DNA of 64,000 bases from Lentibacillus persicus (GCF_900112705.1 NZ_FOMR01000003.1:1-64000), one strand, 5' to 3'. Positions 9,114-18,849 are shown, counted from the stretch's first letter. A program made the numbers and translations. Notes: a model not told the origin generated them from the sequence alone.

Positions 9114-10271
9114 TTATTTGTGCATTTTCGGATCAAACGCGTCTCGAAGACCATCACCGATAAGGTTGAAGGTAATCATGATGACAGAAATCAGAATTGC
9201 AGGCCAAAGCACCATATACGGATAAAGCCTGAAGACCTTAAAGCCGGCGTCGATCAATGCACCGAGTGATGCTTCCGGAGGTGCGATACCAAGCCCGATG
9301 AAGCTTAGGAATGCTTCAAAGAAAATGGCACTCGGGATGGTAAACATCGTATTGATAATGATGATGCCAGCTACGTTCGGCATCAAATGTTTCCGAATGA
9401 TCTTGCCGTTGGATTGTCCCAATGTTCTTGCTGCCAATACATATTCTTCGTTTTTCTGTTTCAGCACTTCGCCCCTTACAATACGTGCCATACCTGTCCA
9501 ACCGGTAATTGTAAGGGCTAGTACAATCGACATGATGCCGGGCTCCAGCACGACAAGCAGTAGAAATATTACCACAAGGTTAGGTATACCAATCAATATT
9601 TCAAGTATGCGCTGCATAATGTTATCAACACGGCCGCCATAATAGCCCGAAATACCGCCATATGCGACACCAATCAACAAGTCAATTGCAGCGGCCACAA
9701 ACGCGATGATCAGTGACACCCGTGTGCCAAGCCAAATTCGTGTCCACTGGTCCCGTCCGAGCTGGTCTGTACCTAGCCAGAAATATTGGTCCTGCATATC
9801 TTTGGCTTCATAAATGTTATATGTCGCTTCTACTTCGGCAGAATCGTCGCTGCCATCGCCTTCAGAGAGCACATTGATGTCAATATACTCTTCAGCGTTA
9901 TCATAGCGCATGACCGCGTTTTCCGTAGCCTCTTCGACCGTTTCACCCCTGAAATTACTCTGAAGCGTTCCCTCCAAGCCCAAAAATGGGACGTTTTCAA
10001 GCACAGGTGCCCGCGGCGGCATTTTAGCACGTGATAAATCCTGATCATCCATTCCATAATCATTAAAATATGGACCAATAATACTCATAATAATAATGAT
10101 AATCATTAAAATGACACTTAAAACGGCCGCTTTATTTTTAAAGAACGTTCGTCGTGCATCCTGGAAAAAAGACCGGCTCGGTTTAGATATTTGTTCGCTC
10201 GTATCTTCCTTCCGTTCGTGGGGGACAAAAAGTTCTTTCGGTGGTTCATTATTATGATGATTTGTTGCCAT
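9114..10271 (-). CDS. oppC: Oligopeptide ABC transporter permease OppC
   Basis: 385 aa, longer than the usual 300 or so because of an insert of about 90 residues (roughly 80-165) after the first membrane helix. OppC proteins of Bacillales often carry such an extracytoplasmic insert. The permease core follows with GTDQLGRDQWTRIWLGTRVS and the EAA-type loop EYVLAARTLGQSNGKIIRKH. A charged cytoplasmic N-terminus precedes the first helix. The ATG directly follows the oppB stop codon, with AGGGGG inside the oppB end as ribosome site. Confidence 0.92.
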   Translation of the reverse strand: MATNHHNNEPPKELFVPHERKEDTSEQISKPSRSFFQDARRTFFKNKAAVLSVILMIIIIIMSIIGPYFNDYGMDDQDLSRAKMPPRAPVLENVPFLGLEGTLQSNFRGETVEEATENAVMRYDNAEEYIDINVLSEGDGSDDSAEVEATYNIYEAKDMQDQYFWLGTDQLGRDQWTRIWLGTRVSLIIAFVAAAIDLLIGVAYGGISGYYGGRVDNIMQRILEILIGIPNLVVIFLLLVVLEPGIMSIVLALTITGWTGMARIVRGEVLKQKNEEYVLAARTLGQSNGKIIRKHLMPNVAGIIIINTMFTIPSAIFFEAFLSFIGLGIAPPEASLGALIDAGFKVFRLYPYMVLWPAILISVIMITFNLIGDGLRDAFDPKMHK

Positions 10272-11201
10272 TTAACTTCCCCCTCCAGTCAGCCGAATCC
10301 TAGGATCAATCAATACATATAGAATATCGATAACTAGAATTATTGCTATAAATAAGACAGAGAATAACAGTGTTGTACCCATTATCGTTGGATAATCGAG
10401 CACTTGAATCGAGCTTACAAATTGTTCACCGATACCCGGGACAGCAAAAATCTGCTCAATAACCAGCGTTCCAGTCATAAGCGAAACCGCCATTGGACCC
10501 AGAACGGTTACGAGCGGAATAAGCGAGTTCCGTAAACCATGCTTGAAAATTATTGCAGACTCAGTAAGCCCCTTCGCACGGGCAGTAGTTATGTAATCTG
10601 ATCCAAGAACTTCAAGCATTTCTGTCCGTGTAAAACGGGCAGCTGTTGCCATTGGAAAGATCGCCAAAGCGATTGTCGGCAGCACCGTATGTTCATACGT
10701 GCCCCATAAGGCGACAGGGAACAGACCCCATTCGGTCGCTAAATACCATTGCAATAAACCTGCAAAAATAAACGATGGGATTGATGTACCTAAGACAGCT
10801 ATAATCGTAGAGGTATAATCCAGCCATCCGTTATGATAAATTGCAGCAATTAAACCAAATAAAATTCCGGCGATTGTTCCAAAAAGCAGTGCCTGTCCAC
10901 CGAGCAGAAGTGATGGCGGCATCCGATTTATTAATATATCTGTTACGGGGGTACTGTCAAAGTGGAAGGAAATTCCAAGATCACCCTGTACAAGTCCAAC
11001 CATGTAGTTGACATATTGAATGGGAATCGGCTCGTCTAATCCGTATTTTGCCAATATGATTTCCTGCTGTTGTTCTGACAGCTTATTTTCAGCTGACAAT
11101 GGACTTCCGGGAAGCAATTTCATAAGGAAGAATGTAACGGTGGCAATAATAAACAGCGTGATAAGCATGTAGAAGACACGCCGCAGTATATATCGAAGCA
11201 T
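10272..11201 (-). CDS. oppB: Oligopeptide ABC transporter permease OppB
   Basis: 309 aa with six predicted membrane helices. The N-terminus MLRYILRRVFYMLITLF and the loop DYITTARAKGLTESAIIFKH with EAA-like function are typical of OppB/DppB. The ATG at 11201 is preceded by AGGAGGTGCAGAA; an upstream in-frame start would add 35 non-conserved residues across a hairpin region. It forms the channel with OppC. Confidence 0.92.
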   Translation of the reverse strand: MLRYILRRVFYMLITLFIIATVTFFLMKLLPGSPLSAENKLSEQQQEIILAKYGLDEPIPIQYVNYMVGLVQGDLGISFHFDSTPVTDILINRMPPSLLLGGQALLFGTIAGILFGLIAAIYHNGWLDYTSTIIAVLGTSIPSFIFAGLLQWYLATEWGLFPVALWGTYEHTVLPTIALAIFPMATAARFTRTEMLEVLGSDYITTARAKGLTESAIIFKHGLRNSLIPLVTVLGPMAVSLMTGTLVIEQIFAVPGIGEQFVSSIQVLDYPTIMGTTLLFSVLFIAIILVIDILYVLIDPRIRLTGGGS

Positions 11202-11279
11202 TTCTGCACCTCCTAATTTCTGTTGATTCGTGCTGCCGATAAAAAATTCATTATTGTATGACTTTTTCTTATACAGGGT

Positions 11280-11317
11280 AAAAGAGAGCATATGCCATAA
11301 GGTCATATACTCTCTTT
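11280..11317 (-). terminator. Partial terminator/attenuator hairpin between oppA and oppB
   Basis: AAAGAGAG-C-ATATG pairs with CATAT-A-CTCTCTTT around a short loop, with one mismatch. Only a weak T-stretch follows on the minus strand. Such leaky hairpins after the binding-protein gene commonly give more OppA than membrane components; that role is inferred. Confidence 0.55.
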
Positions 11318-11352
11318 CCCTAAACTACAGCATATTTGGTTAGGTTAAATTG

Positions 11353-13059
11353 TTATTCACCTGATCCTACGCTTGCCCATTTCCACTCATATGTCGGGCC
11401 GAATGAGTTGAAGTAAACATCTTGAACTTTTGGTCTGACAAGCTGTGCTTTTGCACTTTGGTAAAGTGGTGCTACTGCTCCAGTTTCAGCCAGAATTTGT
11501 TCGGCATCAAGGAAGTTTTGATAACGCGCTTCCTGATCCTGAGCCAATTCACTTGTAGTTTCTTCAATCAGCTGGTCATACTCTTCGTTGGAGTAGCCCA
11601 TTTTGTTGTTCTGCCCGTCTGTCAGCCACAGATTCAAGAATGTGTAAGGGTCCATGTAGTCAGGGCCCCAGCCGGATGTCTGCAACTGGTATTCCATATT
11701 GGTATCTGCATCCAAACGCTGCTCAAACGGTACGGATTTAATCGATACTTCCAAACCAGGGAGGTTTTCCTGCAACTGGTTAGCAATATATTCATCGGAC
11801 GTTTTAGCTGTTTCACTGTCACCGCCAAGCAGTTCCAGTTCTACAGAATCCTGACCAATTTCCTCAAGTCCTTCTTCCCATAATTGAGTCGCTTCTTCAG
11901 GATTATGGGTAACAAGATCACCGTTCGCTTCACGGAAGTCTTCACCATCAGGTGTTTGTACGAAGTCTTTTGGAACAAATCCGGTTGAAGCAATTGAACC
12001 GTTGTTCAGAATTTCGTTAACCAATGCTTCTTTGTCAACTGCCATTGAAATCGCTCGGCGCATTTTTTCGTTGGCAAGTGCATCACTTTGTGTCTGATTC
12101 ATTTTCAGATAGAATAGTGATGATTCAGGGAATACTTGGTAATCGTCATGTGACTGATACTGATCGACTAGGTCTGATGAAAGACCTGCACGGTCAACAT
12201 CGCCTGATTCGTATAAGTCCACCGCTGTTTGCGGGTCTTTTACAACTTCAAACGTCATCGTTTCAAGCTGAACTGTTTCAGCATCCCAGTAATCTTCATT
12301 TTTCTGAAGTTCCCAGGAGTTTGCTGTGCTTTCCCAGTTTTCCAATGTATAAGGACCGTTGAACAACAATGTATCAGTGCTTGTTGCATAATCGTCACCT
12401 TGTTCTTCAACAAAGCTTTCGTTTAATGGGTAATATGTTGAAAATGTTGCCAATGATTCAAAGTATGGAACCGGGTTCTCAAGTTGCACTTCCAATGTAT
12501 AGTCATCCGGTGCATTTACGCCCAATTCTTCTACCGGCACTTCACCTTCGTTAACTGCAGTCGCGTTTTCAACTACACCGCCCAGCATATATGGCCCATA
12601 TTCTGATCCTGTATCAGGGTCAACTGCACGCTGCCATGCATAAACAAAGTCATTTGCTGTTACAGGGTCACCATTGGACCATGTTGCATCTTCTCTCAGT
12701 GTGAATGTCCACGTTGTACCATCCTCACTTACTTCATGATCTGTTGCGATACCCTCAACAACTTCACCGTCTTTCACACGATAGAGTCCTTCCATCGTAG
12801 CACCGGTGAACTGAATGCCATATTCATCGGTAGCCATGCCAGGGTCCATTGACGGAATCGTATCACCGTTAATAAAATGTAAAACCTGCTCAGCGTCGGA
12901 ACTGCCTTCTCCCTCTGAACCTTCTTCTGTTGACTCGCTTGTCCCTTCGTCACTTCCGGAATCCTCTGTCGAACCAGAATCGTCACCACCGGAACATGCA
13001 GCAAGGAAAAGCGCAAAAAGTAAAGCTAACGCTAAAAGCCAAACCTTTTTGGTCTTCAT
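11353..13059 (-). CDS. oppA: Oligopeptide-binding lipoprotein OppA
   Basis: 568 aa. A lipoprotein signal peptide ends in the lipobox LAAC (Cys about residue 22), so the mature protein is lipid-anchored outside the membrane. A Ser/Glu/Asp-rich linker (about 23-57) is followed by an SBP family 5 domain (GDTIPSMDPGMATDEYG; WTFTLREDATWSNGDPVTANDFVYAWQR). The acidic composition suits a salt-tolerant organism. It is the first gene of the opp operon and has a clear promoter upstream. Confidence 0.94.
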   Translation of the reverse strand: MKTKKVWLLALALLFALFLAACSGGDDSGSTEDSGSDEGTSESTEEGSEGEGSSDAEQVLHFINGDTIPSMDPGMATDEYGIQFTGATMEGLYRVKDGEVVEGIATDHEVSEDGTTWTFTLREDATWSNGDPVTANDFVYAWQRAVDPDTGSEYGPYMLGGVVENATAVNEGEVPVEELGVNAPDDYTLEVQLENPVPYFESLATFSTYYPLNESFVEEQGDDYATSTDTLLFNGPYTLENWESTANSWELQKNEDYWDAETVQLETMTFEVVKDPQTAVDLYESGDVDRAGLSSDLVDQYQSHDDYQVFPESSLFYLKMNQTQSDALANEKMRRAISMAVDKEALVNEILNNGSIASTGFVPKDFVQTPDGEDFREANGDLVTHNPEEATQLWEEGLEEIGQDSVELELLGGDSETAKTSDEYIANQLQENLPGLEVSIKSVPFEQRLDADTNMEYQLQTSGWGPDYMDPYTFLNLWLTDGQNNKMGYSNEEYDQLIEETTSELAQDQEARYQNFLDAEQILAETGAVAPLYQSAKAQLVRPKVQDVYFNSFGPTYEWKWASVGSGE

Positions 13060-13114
13060 GCTGTAATACCCCCTTAATTATCTGATAATTTAGCAGATTT
13101 AACCGCTGATAAGA

Positions 13115-13144
13115 ATTATACTACTTTTTTCACAAGTTTGTAAA
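13115..13144 (-). promoter_or_regulatory. Sigma-A type promoter of the opp operon
   Basis: On the minus strand, TTTACA (13144-13139), an 18-bp spacer and TATAAT (13120-13115) lie about 55 bases before the oppA start. Confidence 0.65.
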
Positions 13145-13303
13145 GGCTTTTTTTAGGGAAAATAGAAATGTTGTTAGCCTATTTCCCTCTATTTCACTCC
13201 TGACTTGTTTTACAAAACTTTAAAAAAATTAATCTTTATGTAATCAACATGAAATGTGCTATAATTTATGAAAAACGTCTGTTGAAGGCAGGATTTATGG
13301 CTT

Positions 13304-13675
13304 ATGGTTAAAATCCACACCCGAATATTTTTCATCAATATCGTCTTGATACTATTAATTGTTTACTTGTTGGACGCTGCATTGTCAGTGGTTCAGCTTC
13401 TGAATATCACATTTTATTTTTTTCTTGTCTATATGGTTTTGGCGCTTTTTTTATATACGCTTAAGGGTGGTTTCTACGATGGGGTGGCGTTTGGCTTCCG
13501 GAGATTTTTGAGTATGGTATCCAAGGATGGCGACCCACTTGAAGCGTGGGAAGAGAAACCAACCCCCTCAACTCAGGTCAGTCGGCGTTTATTCCAGGTG
13601 GTTCTCTTTCAGTGGCTTGCATTAGCCATACTGCTTGGTCTTTTATTTGCAGTATATTATATTGCAGGCCAGTAA
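13304..13675 (+). CDS. DUF3899 membrane protein
   Basis: 123 aa with three hydrophobic segments (about 8-28, 31-53 and 98-121) and a cytoplasmic-looking loop containing GGFYDGVAFGFRRF. The pattern matches DUF3899 proteins of Bacilli; function unknown. It is transcribed divergently from oppA. An extended -10 element (TGCTATAAT, 13257-13265) lies upstream and a terminator follows. The ribosome site (GGCAGG) is weak and rather far from the ATG. Confidence 0.75.
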   Translation: MVKIHTRIFFINIVLILLIVYLLDAALSVVQLLNITFYFFLVYMVLALFLYTLKGGFYDGVAFGFRRFLSMVSKDGDPLEAWEEKPTPSTQVSRRLFQVVLFQWLALAILLGLLFAVYYIAGQ

Positions 13676-13708
13676 GCTGTGCTTAAATCACGCTTGTTGC
13701 CAGGTAAA

Positions 13709-13745
13709 GGATATGGCGTGTAACTGATACCATATCCCTTATTTT
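13709..13745 (+). terminator. Intrinsic terminator after the DUF3899 gene
   Basis: GGATATGG (13709-13716) and CCATATCC (13730-13737) form an 8-bp stem followed by CTTATTTT. Confidence 0.7.
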
Positions 13746-13759
13746 AGTCATTTATTCAC

Positions 13760-14653
13760 TTACGAAGACGATTCGCCAAACAGGCTGTCAAAAAAGCTGC
13801 CGAGCATCTTGAAAAGATTGTGGAAAAACGCTTCAACCTGATTCCAGAACCCTTCATCGTTTATCAAATCCTGAACCTTCGAAGCAATATCCTCAAGCTG
13901 ATTTCGCACCTCGTCAAAATCGATGTTCAAATCCCGCATACGATTAAATAAATCAATAAGCATTTGCCTGTCTTCTTCACTCAATGATATTTCAAGGTTG
14001 TTCAGCTGCTCCTCAACGATTTGTTCAATATCTTCTTTTGTAGCAGGGTTTTGTTCGGCAATCGCCTGCTTAATCTCAGTCAGCAGTTCACTGACTTTTT
14101 CTTGATTCAACCCTTCTTTTTCAGCAAGGTCTGTCGCAACACCAAGTTCATCATTTGCCAGTTCCATCCGCTCTTTATCCAGTTGTTCGCCTTCTGCATC
14201 ATACGCTTTATAGATACCAGTCAGTGCCGAATGCCCCGTCACCTGTACCGGGGAGGCAACATCGACCGTTGCATTTTCCACACCGGCTGTCAGAAGTGCG
14301 TTTGCGTACATTTCGGTGGTTACTTCCGTAATATTATCCGGTGTTACGATATTAATCGATAAACCACTGCCGTCACTTTCGCCGGTAATCTTAGCGGAGG
14401 AATACATATTGGAATTTGGGTCACCGCCAATATATTTCGCAATATCCCCGCCTGTAACGGTATATTCCTCAATCGATTCAATACCGCTTACATCGAGCAG
14501 TTCGCTTACTTCCTGCTTTTGTGAATCAGATAAAGCATCACCGTACACAACAATAGGTTTATCCTCACTTATTGCATGCACCGGCATCGTAAAACTTAAT
14601 GTTAAAACTGCTATCATAAAAATGGTTGCGATTAATTTCAAATATCGTTTCAT
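13760..14653 (-). CDS. Secreted DUF1002 protein (YpuA-like)
   Basis: 297 aa. A signal peptide (MKRYLKLIATIFMIAVLTLS, cleavage near VHA) is followed by a DUF1002 domain with IVVYGDALSDSQKQEV and EYTVTGGDIAKYIG (about residues 30-200). The C-terminal third (about 205-297) is helical and acidic and ends in an amphipathic segment with FFHNLFKMLGSFFDSLFG. It matches B. subtilis YpuA in size and layout. Function unknown; a cell-envelope role is likely because it is exported. Confidence 0.88.
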   Translation of the reverse strand: MKRYLKLIATIFMIAVLTLSFTMPVHAISEDKPIVVYGDALSDSQKQEVSELLDVSGIESIEEYTVTGGDIAKYIGGDPNSNMYSSAKITGESDGSGLSINIVTPDNITEVTTEMYANALLTAGVENATVDVASPVQVTGHSALTGIYKAYDAEGEQLDKERMELANDELGVATDLAEKEGLNQEKVSELLTEIKQAIAEQNPATKEDIEQIVEEQLNNLEISLSEEDRQMLIDLFNRMRDLNIDFDEVRNQLEDIASKVQDLINDEGFWNQVEAFFHNLFKMLGSFFDSLFGESSS

Positions 14654-14916
14654 TTAAGTGCCCCTTTACGTTAGTATTGCGTGTCCATTATCCATCTTAC
14701 AATTGGTTAAACTATATTATACCGTTTTATATTTCATTTGGATAGACCTTTGTGATGTCCGCCCAGTTATCTGCAGGAACATCTACTATAAGCATTAAGC
14801 TTTAAACTTATTCCATCTTTTTATATGCTATATATTTAGGGTATCGAAGCATTTCGTGAAAGAAGGGACCTATTATCTCTACGGAAAATCAAAATGTAAA
14901 ACGCAATTTAATTATT

Positions 14917-16134
14917 ATGTGGTTTGCGAACTTCTTTGTTGGCGGAAGCCTGACGATGGTGCTTCCGTTTCTTTCATTATATATTGAAGAATTCGGAAAT
15001 TTTTCCGATGCTTATGTGCAAAACTGGTCCGGCTGGATTTTTGGTATTACGTTTGGCACAGCGTTCTTATTTTCTCCCTTGTGGGGACGGATTGGGGATA
15101 AATACGGACGAAAGAACATATTAATCATATCCGCCCTCGGCATGGGATTATCCGTATTATTAATGGGATTTGCCGACTCGGTATGGGAACTCTTTTTCCT
15201 GCGGTTATTTATGGGTGTGTTTACAGGATTTATTCCGATGTCACAGGCTTTAATTTCAACACAAACACCAAAAGCTATTGCCGGAAGGGTGCTCGGGACG
15301 CTGCAAACCGGAAGTGTTACAGGAAACTTGATGGGGCCAATGCTTGGCGGTGTTCTTGCCGACATGTTCGGCTACTCCGCAACATTTAAATGGGTATCGA
15401 TCACCATTTTCCTGTCAGGTCTGCTTGTATTGCTCGGGATCAGGGAAGTTATTCTAAAAAATACCGGTGAGAACGCTGAAAAAGAAGAAACATTTTCGAG
15501 CAAACAAGTCATCCTGCATATTCTCGGGCACCCGGTGTTACTCGCTGTTATGCTTATTTCAGCACTTGTCCAAATTGCACACTTTAGCATTCAGCCGATT
15601 TTATCGCTTTATGTGGCTGAGATTCATGGACCGGTAAGCATCGCCTTCTTTTCAGGTATGGCTTTTTCTGCAGCAGGTTTGGGAAATTTGTTGATGGCCC
15701 GGCGCTGGGGGCGTATCGGTGACCGGGTTGGGTACATTAAAATTCTGATTCTCTTACTGTTTATGGCTGGCATTGTTTACTTGCCGGGGGCTTTTGTCAC
15801 AAACATCTGGCAGCTCATTATCCTCCGATTTCTGCTCGGTATTGCAATCGGCGGTATCATTCCAGTTCGAATTGCATATATCAGGCAGGCGGCACCATTG
15901 TCGATTCAAGGCGAAATGCTTGGCTACAATACAAGCTTGCGTTTCCTGGGCAACATTATCGGGCCTGCATTGGGCGGCATGCTATCGGGGTATTTTGGCA
16001 TATCGGCAGTATTCTTTGTGACAAGCGGTTTATTGATTGCCAGTGGCGCGATTATGCTTATCACTTGGTATCGACATGACTATTCCGTGAACAAGACAAA
16101 ACAACAGCAGGCACTGTCGCCTCCGCGAATATAA
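14917..16134 (+). CDS. MFS drug/solute exporter (MdtG/YfmO-like, DHA1 type); start uncertain
   Basis: 405 aa from the first ATG, with about 12 membrane helices. MFS motif A is visible after TM2 (PLWGRIGDKYGRKNILI), its repeat in the second half is RRWGRIGDRVGYIKI, and GFIPMSQALISTQTPK follows TM4. No ribosome site lies before the ATG at 14917. AGAAGGGA (14861-14868) lies further up, and the frame stays open from there without any ATG, GTG or TTG. Translation may begin at ATT 14872 or ATC 14875, adding about 14-15 residues (STENQNVKRNLII) that resemble a normal MFS N-terminus. Probably a proton-driven exporter. Confidence 0.85.
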   Translation: MWFANFFVGGSLTMVLPFLSLYIEEFGNFSDAYVQNWSGWIFGITFGTAFLFSPLWGRIGDKYGRKNILIISALGMGLSVLLMGFADSVWELFFLRLFMGVFTGFIPMSQALISTQTPKAIAGRVLGTLQTGSVTGNLMGPMLGGVLADMFGYSATFKWVSITIFLSGLLVLLGIREVILKNTGENAEKEETFSSKQVILHILGHPVLLAVMLISALVQIAHFSIQPILSLYVAEIHGPVSIAFFSGMAFSAAGLGNLLMARRWGRIGDRVGYIKILILLLFMAGIVYLPGAFVTNIWQLIILRFLLGIAIGGIIPVRIAYIRQAAPLSIQGEMLGYNTSLRFLGNIIGPALGGMLSGYFGISAVFFVTSGLLIASGAIMLITWYRHDYSVNKTKQQQALSPPRI

Positions 16135-16241
16135 TATTGCATTATTAGAATATTACCATGATCAGAGATAAAGTTGATAAACAAAGACGAATATGTTAAA
16201 AATAAGAACGAATAACTTTAATTAGAAAGAAAGTGATAGCA

Positions 16242-16487
16242 ATGGGCGCAATAGTCGTTGAAGTTTGTGACGGAAACGCAATCACTTCTTTGGATATAGA
16301 AGGCATAATCGAAAGCGAATTTCCGGAGGTTGCCGTATTGATGAATGAATGTTTGGCATTTTGCGGACTGTGCAGGGTTCGTCCCTATGCGCTCGTCAAC
16401 AACCGCCGTGTTCACGGCAGTACCCCGGAAGAATGCTTGGATAAAATTCGAGAAGCGATAAAAGAAGAACTTGCTGTTTATCAGTAA
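16242..16487 (+). CDS. DUF1450 protein (YuzB-like)
   Basis: 81 aa, close to the usual size. The Cys-rich motif CLAFCGLCRVRPYALVN is the family mark and may bind metal or a redox cofactor; function is unknown. The ATG at 16242 sits after AGAAAGAAAGTGAT; a GTG nine bases upstream is possible. A strong terminator follows directly. Confidence 0.85.
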   Translation: MGAIVVEVCDGNAITSLDIEGIIESEFPEVAVLMNECLAFCGLCRVRPYALVNNRRVHGSTPEECLDKIREAIKEELAVYQ

Positions 16488-16490
16488 GTT

Positions 16491-16527
16491 AAACTCAGTG
16501 GGAACCTTCCCACTGAGTTTTTGTTTT
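16491..16527 (+). terminator. Intrinsic terminator after the DUF1450 gene
   Basis: AAACTCAGTGGGA and TCCCACTGAGTTT form a 13-bp stem with a 4-nt loop, followed by TTGTTTTT. Confidence 0.93.
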
Positions 16528-16561
16528 TAACGTTAGGCTGCAACTACCACACAAAATATAA

Positions 16562-16605
16562 CACTATCCGACAAATATTTCCCGGGCAATATTTGTCGGA
16601 TAGTG
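16562..16605. repeat. Perfect 18-bp inverted repeat next to the adh stop
   Basis: CACTATCCGACAAATATT and AATATTTGTCGGATAGTG surround the 8-nt loop TCCCGGGC. It lies four bases beyond the alcohol dehydrogenase stop and could end that transcript, but lacks a clean T-run on either side. Confidence 0.8.
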
Positions 16606-16608
16606 CGA

Positions 16609-17784
16609 TTAAAGACTGCTTTTTAAAATATTTACCGAATCATCGCGCGTCAATTTCTTTAAATTACCATACTCCGGACGGGCAATCACCGTTTTATCAG
16701 CCATTTCCTCAATCGATGCTTCGTCAATGCCATAATCACCCAGAGTTGCCGGGGCACCGATCGAAATCCAAAAATCGCGCAGTCGCTCAATGCCTTCTAC
16801 AGCAGCATCGTAATCACTTTTGCCTGATGTATCTATATCAAAGACACGCTCAGCAAGCTGCTTGAATCGATAAGCATTGTCTTTATCCAATACGTATCGC
16901 ATCCAATTTGGAAACAGAATAGCTAACCCGCCGCCATGCGGGATATCGTGAACGGCCGAGACGGCATGCTCCAGATTGTGGGTTCCCCAGTCGCCGCGAT
17001 ACCCCATGTTCAGCATATCGTTCAAAGCGAGTGTCCCACTCAGCATGACTGTCTCCCGATGCTCATAATTTTCCAGATCATCCAGCAGTTTCGGAGCTGT
17101 TTCAATAATGGTGCGCAATATCGATTCACAAAACCGGTCCTGCACCGGTGTATTACGCGTGTGATGAAAATAATGTTCCAGGACATGCGACATAATATCA
17201 ACCATGCCGTAAACCGTTTGTTCGCGGGGAACAGAAAATGTATGTGCCGGATCTAAAATCGAAAACTTGGGATAAGTATAAGGTGATCCCCAACCATGTT
17301 TTTCATGTGTTTCCCAGTTAGTCAAAACCGAGCCGCGGTTCATTTCTGAGCCTGTAGCTGAAATAGTAAGAACGGTCCCGAACGGCAGTGCATCTTTTGC
17401 CTTCTCTTTCTTCGTTACAATATCCCAAATATCGGTCTCAGTTTTAGCACCAGCCGCGATCGCCTTCGTAGCATCAATTGTGCTGCCGCCGCCAGCTGCA
17501 ATCAGGAATTCGATGTTTTCACTTTTACATATATCGATGCCTTTCCTGACTGTGGAAACACGTGGATTTGGCTCGACACCAGACAGTTCGTGCACTTCTG
17601 CCTCGATTTCATCCAGTTTGCTGATAATATTATCATACACGCCATTCCGCTTGATGCTGCCGCCGCCATAAACAAGCAGTATCTTCTTGCCGTACTTAGA
17701 GGCTTCTTCAGGCAGCTTATCCAACTGCCCTTTGCCGAATATCAGTTTTACCGGGTTATAAAATGTAAAATTTTCCATTTTCAT
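16609..17784 (-). CDS. Iron-containing alcohol dehydrogenase (YugJ/YugK-like)
   Basis: 391 aa, family III alcohol dehydrogenase. The cofactor-binding GGGS motif is in [13 protein letters not shown], and [17 protein letters not shown] follows. Metal ligands appear in [15 protein letters not shown] (Asp, His) and [18 protein letters not shown] (two His). B. subtilis YugJ/YugK share the opening [15 protein letters not shown]. Likely an NADPH-dependent butanol-type dehydrogenase or aldehyde reductase. Two ATGs (17784 and 17778) both fit AAGGAG. It follows ridA by 12 bp, so the two are probably cotranscribed. Confidence 0.9.
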   Translation of the reverse strand: MKMENFTFYNPVKLIFGKGQLDKLPEEASKYGKKILLVYGGGSIKRNGVYDNIISKLDEIEAEVHELSGVEPNPRVSTVRKGIDICKSENIEFLIAAGGGSTIDATKAIAAGAKTETDIWDIVTKKEKAKDALPFGTVLTISATGSEMNRGSVLTNWETHEKHGWGSPYTYPKFSILDPAHTFSVPREQTVYGMVDIMSHVLEHYFHHTRNTPVQDRFCESILRTIIETAPKLLDDLENYEHRETVMLSGTLALNDMLNMGYRGDWGTHNLEHAVSAVHDIPHGGGLAILFPNWMRYVLDKDNAYRFKQLAERVFDIDTSGKSDYDAAVEGIERLRDFWISIGAPATLGDYGIDEASIEEMADKTVIARPEYGNLKKLTRDDSVNILKSSL

Positions 17785-17796
17785 GACGCTCCTTCT

Positions 17797-18174
17797 TTAC
17801 TTGGTGTACACAACAGCATCCATTTCTATGAGCACGTTTTTGGGCAATTTACTGACTTCAACGGTTGCTCTGGCAGGATATGGTTTCGACAAATAACTGC
17901 CATACAATTCATTGACCGTTGCAAAATTGTCCATGGACTCAATATAAATCGTAAATTTAACCACTTGTGAGAAGTCTGTACCCGCTTCACTTAAAATTGC
18001 CTGCAAGTTGTTCATCACTTGCTTTGTCTGTGCCTCAATTCCGTCAGCTACTTCACCAGTTTCCGGGTTAATGCCAATTTGGCCTGAAACATAAATAAAG
18101 TCACCTGCTTCAATCGCCTGTGAATACGGACCGATTGCTTCAGGTGCATTATCAGTAAAGATTTCTTTTCGCAT
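17797..18174 (-). CDS. ridA: RidA-family enamine/imine deaminase
   Basis: 125 aa, usual length. The family marks AIGPYSQAIEAGDFIYVSGQ, the substrate-binding arginine in PYPARATVEVSKLPKNVLIE, and ending MDAVVYT are all present. RidA hydrolyses reactive enamines such as 2-aminoacrylate made by PLP enzymes. The ATG at 18174 follows GGAGGAATTTTG with 8-base spacing; the TTG before it is less likely. Confidence 0.92.
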   Translation of the reverse strand: MRKEIFTDNAPEAIGPYSQAIEAGDFIYVSGQIGINPETGEVADGIEAQTKQVMNNLQAILSEAGTDFSQVVKFTIYIESMDNFATVNELYGSYLSKPYPARATVEVSKLPKNVLIEMDAVVYTK

Positions 18175-18227
18175 CAAAATTCCTCCTTAAGCTTTTCATC
18201 CATCATATCACTTACATCTGTACGATA

Positions 18228-18848
18228 CTACATATCAGCCAGCGAATTCCTGTACGCCATCACATCCCTGACATAGTAAATGTCTCCGTAGCATGCATCA
18301 ATTTTTTTAGCCTCTTTGCGCGGGCAGCGGTATTTGGCCTGATTATCCGCAGTCGCATACTTTTCCTGGGAAAATTTTATGGCCGCCTTTTGTGTATAAT
18401 CGCCTGAATTAGCTTCGACATAATCAATAAACCCCGGTCCAAAATTATAGGATTGAATAGCTAGCTGCACATCACCATCAGCTTCATTCAGCACAGTGGC
18501 AAAGTGCTCAACGCCCTGTTCGATTGATCGTTCAGGGTTCTCAATGCAGCCGCGGGAGCCGCAATAACTTTCAGATGACTGCATCGGATCTTTCCCGCGT
18601 CCGCCTGACTCCTGCATCATAATCGCCAAAAGCTCGTCCACGTGTTCTTCAACATCGTTTTTGTCTGCATATTTTTCCACCAGTGGTTTATATTCCAAAA
18701 CGTCACTGCTGATAACCGCACTCCCCGGTTTATAATCCTGTTGCTGCTCCCCTTCAGTTGCAAGTATAGAAAGCAAAAGCATTAATCCCGACATAACAAC
18801 TGCAATGATAACCGTTTGCCGAATAGCCTGTTTTGTTTGACGCTTCAT
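18228..18848 (-). CDS. Membrane-anchored lysozyme-like muramidase (YocA/CwlT N-domain type)
   Basis: 206 aa. One N-terminal membrane anchor (about 13-32) precedes a lysozyme-like domain (about 55-205). The catalytic glutamate is probably in LLAIMMQESGG; DPMQSSESYCGSRGCIENPE and IQSYNFGPGFIDYV follow, as in the N-terminal muramidase of CwlT-type enzymes. An extracytoplasmic peptidoglycan lytic role is likely. The gene ahead (18850) ends one base before this start, so the two are cotranscribed. Confidence 0.82.
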   Translation of the reverse strand: MKRQTKQAIRQTVIIAVVMSGLMLLLSILATEGEQQQDYKPGSAVISSDVLEYKPLVEKYADKNDVEEHVDELLAIMMQESGGRGKDPMQSSESYCGSRGCIENPERSIEQGVEHFATVLNEADGDVQLAIQSYNFGPGFIDYVEANSGDYTQKAAIKFSQEKYATADNQAKYRCPRKEAKKIDACYGDIYYVRDVMAYRNSLADM

Positions 18849-18849
18849 C

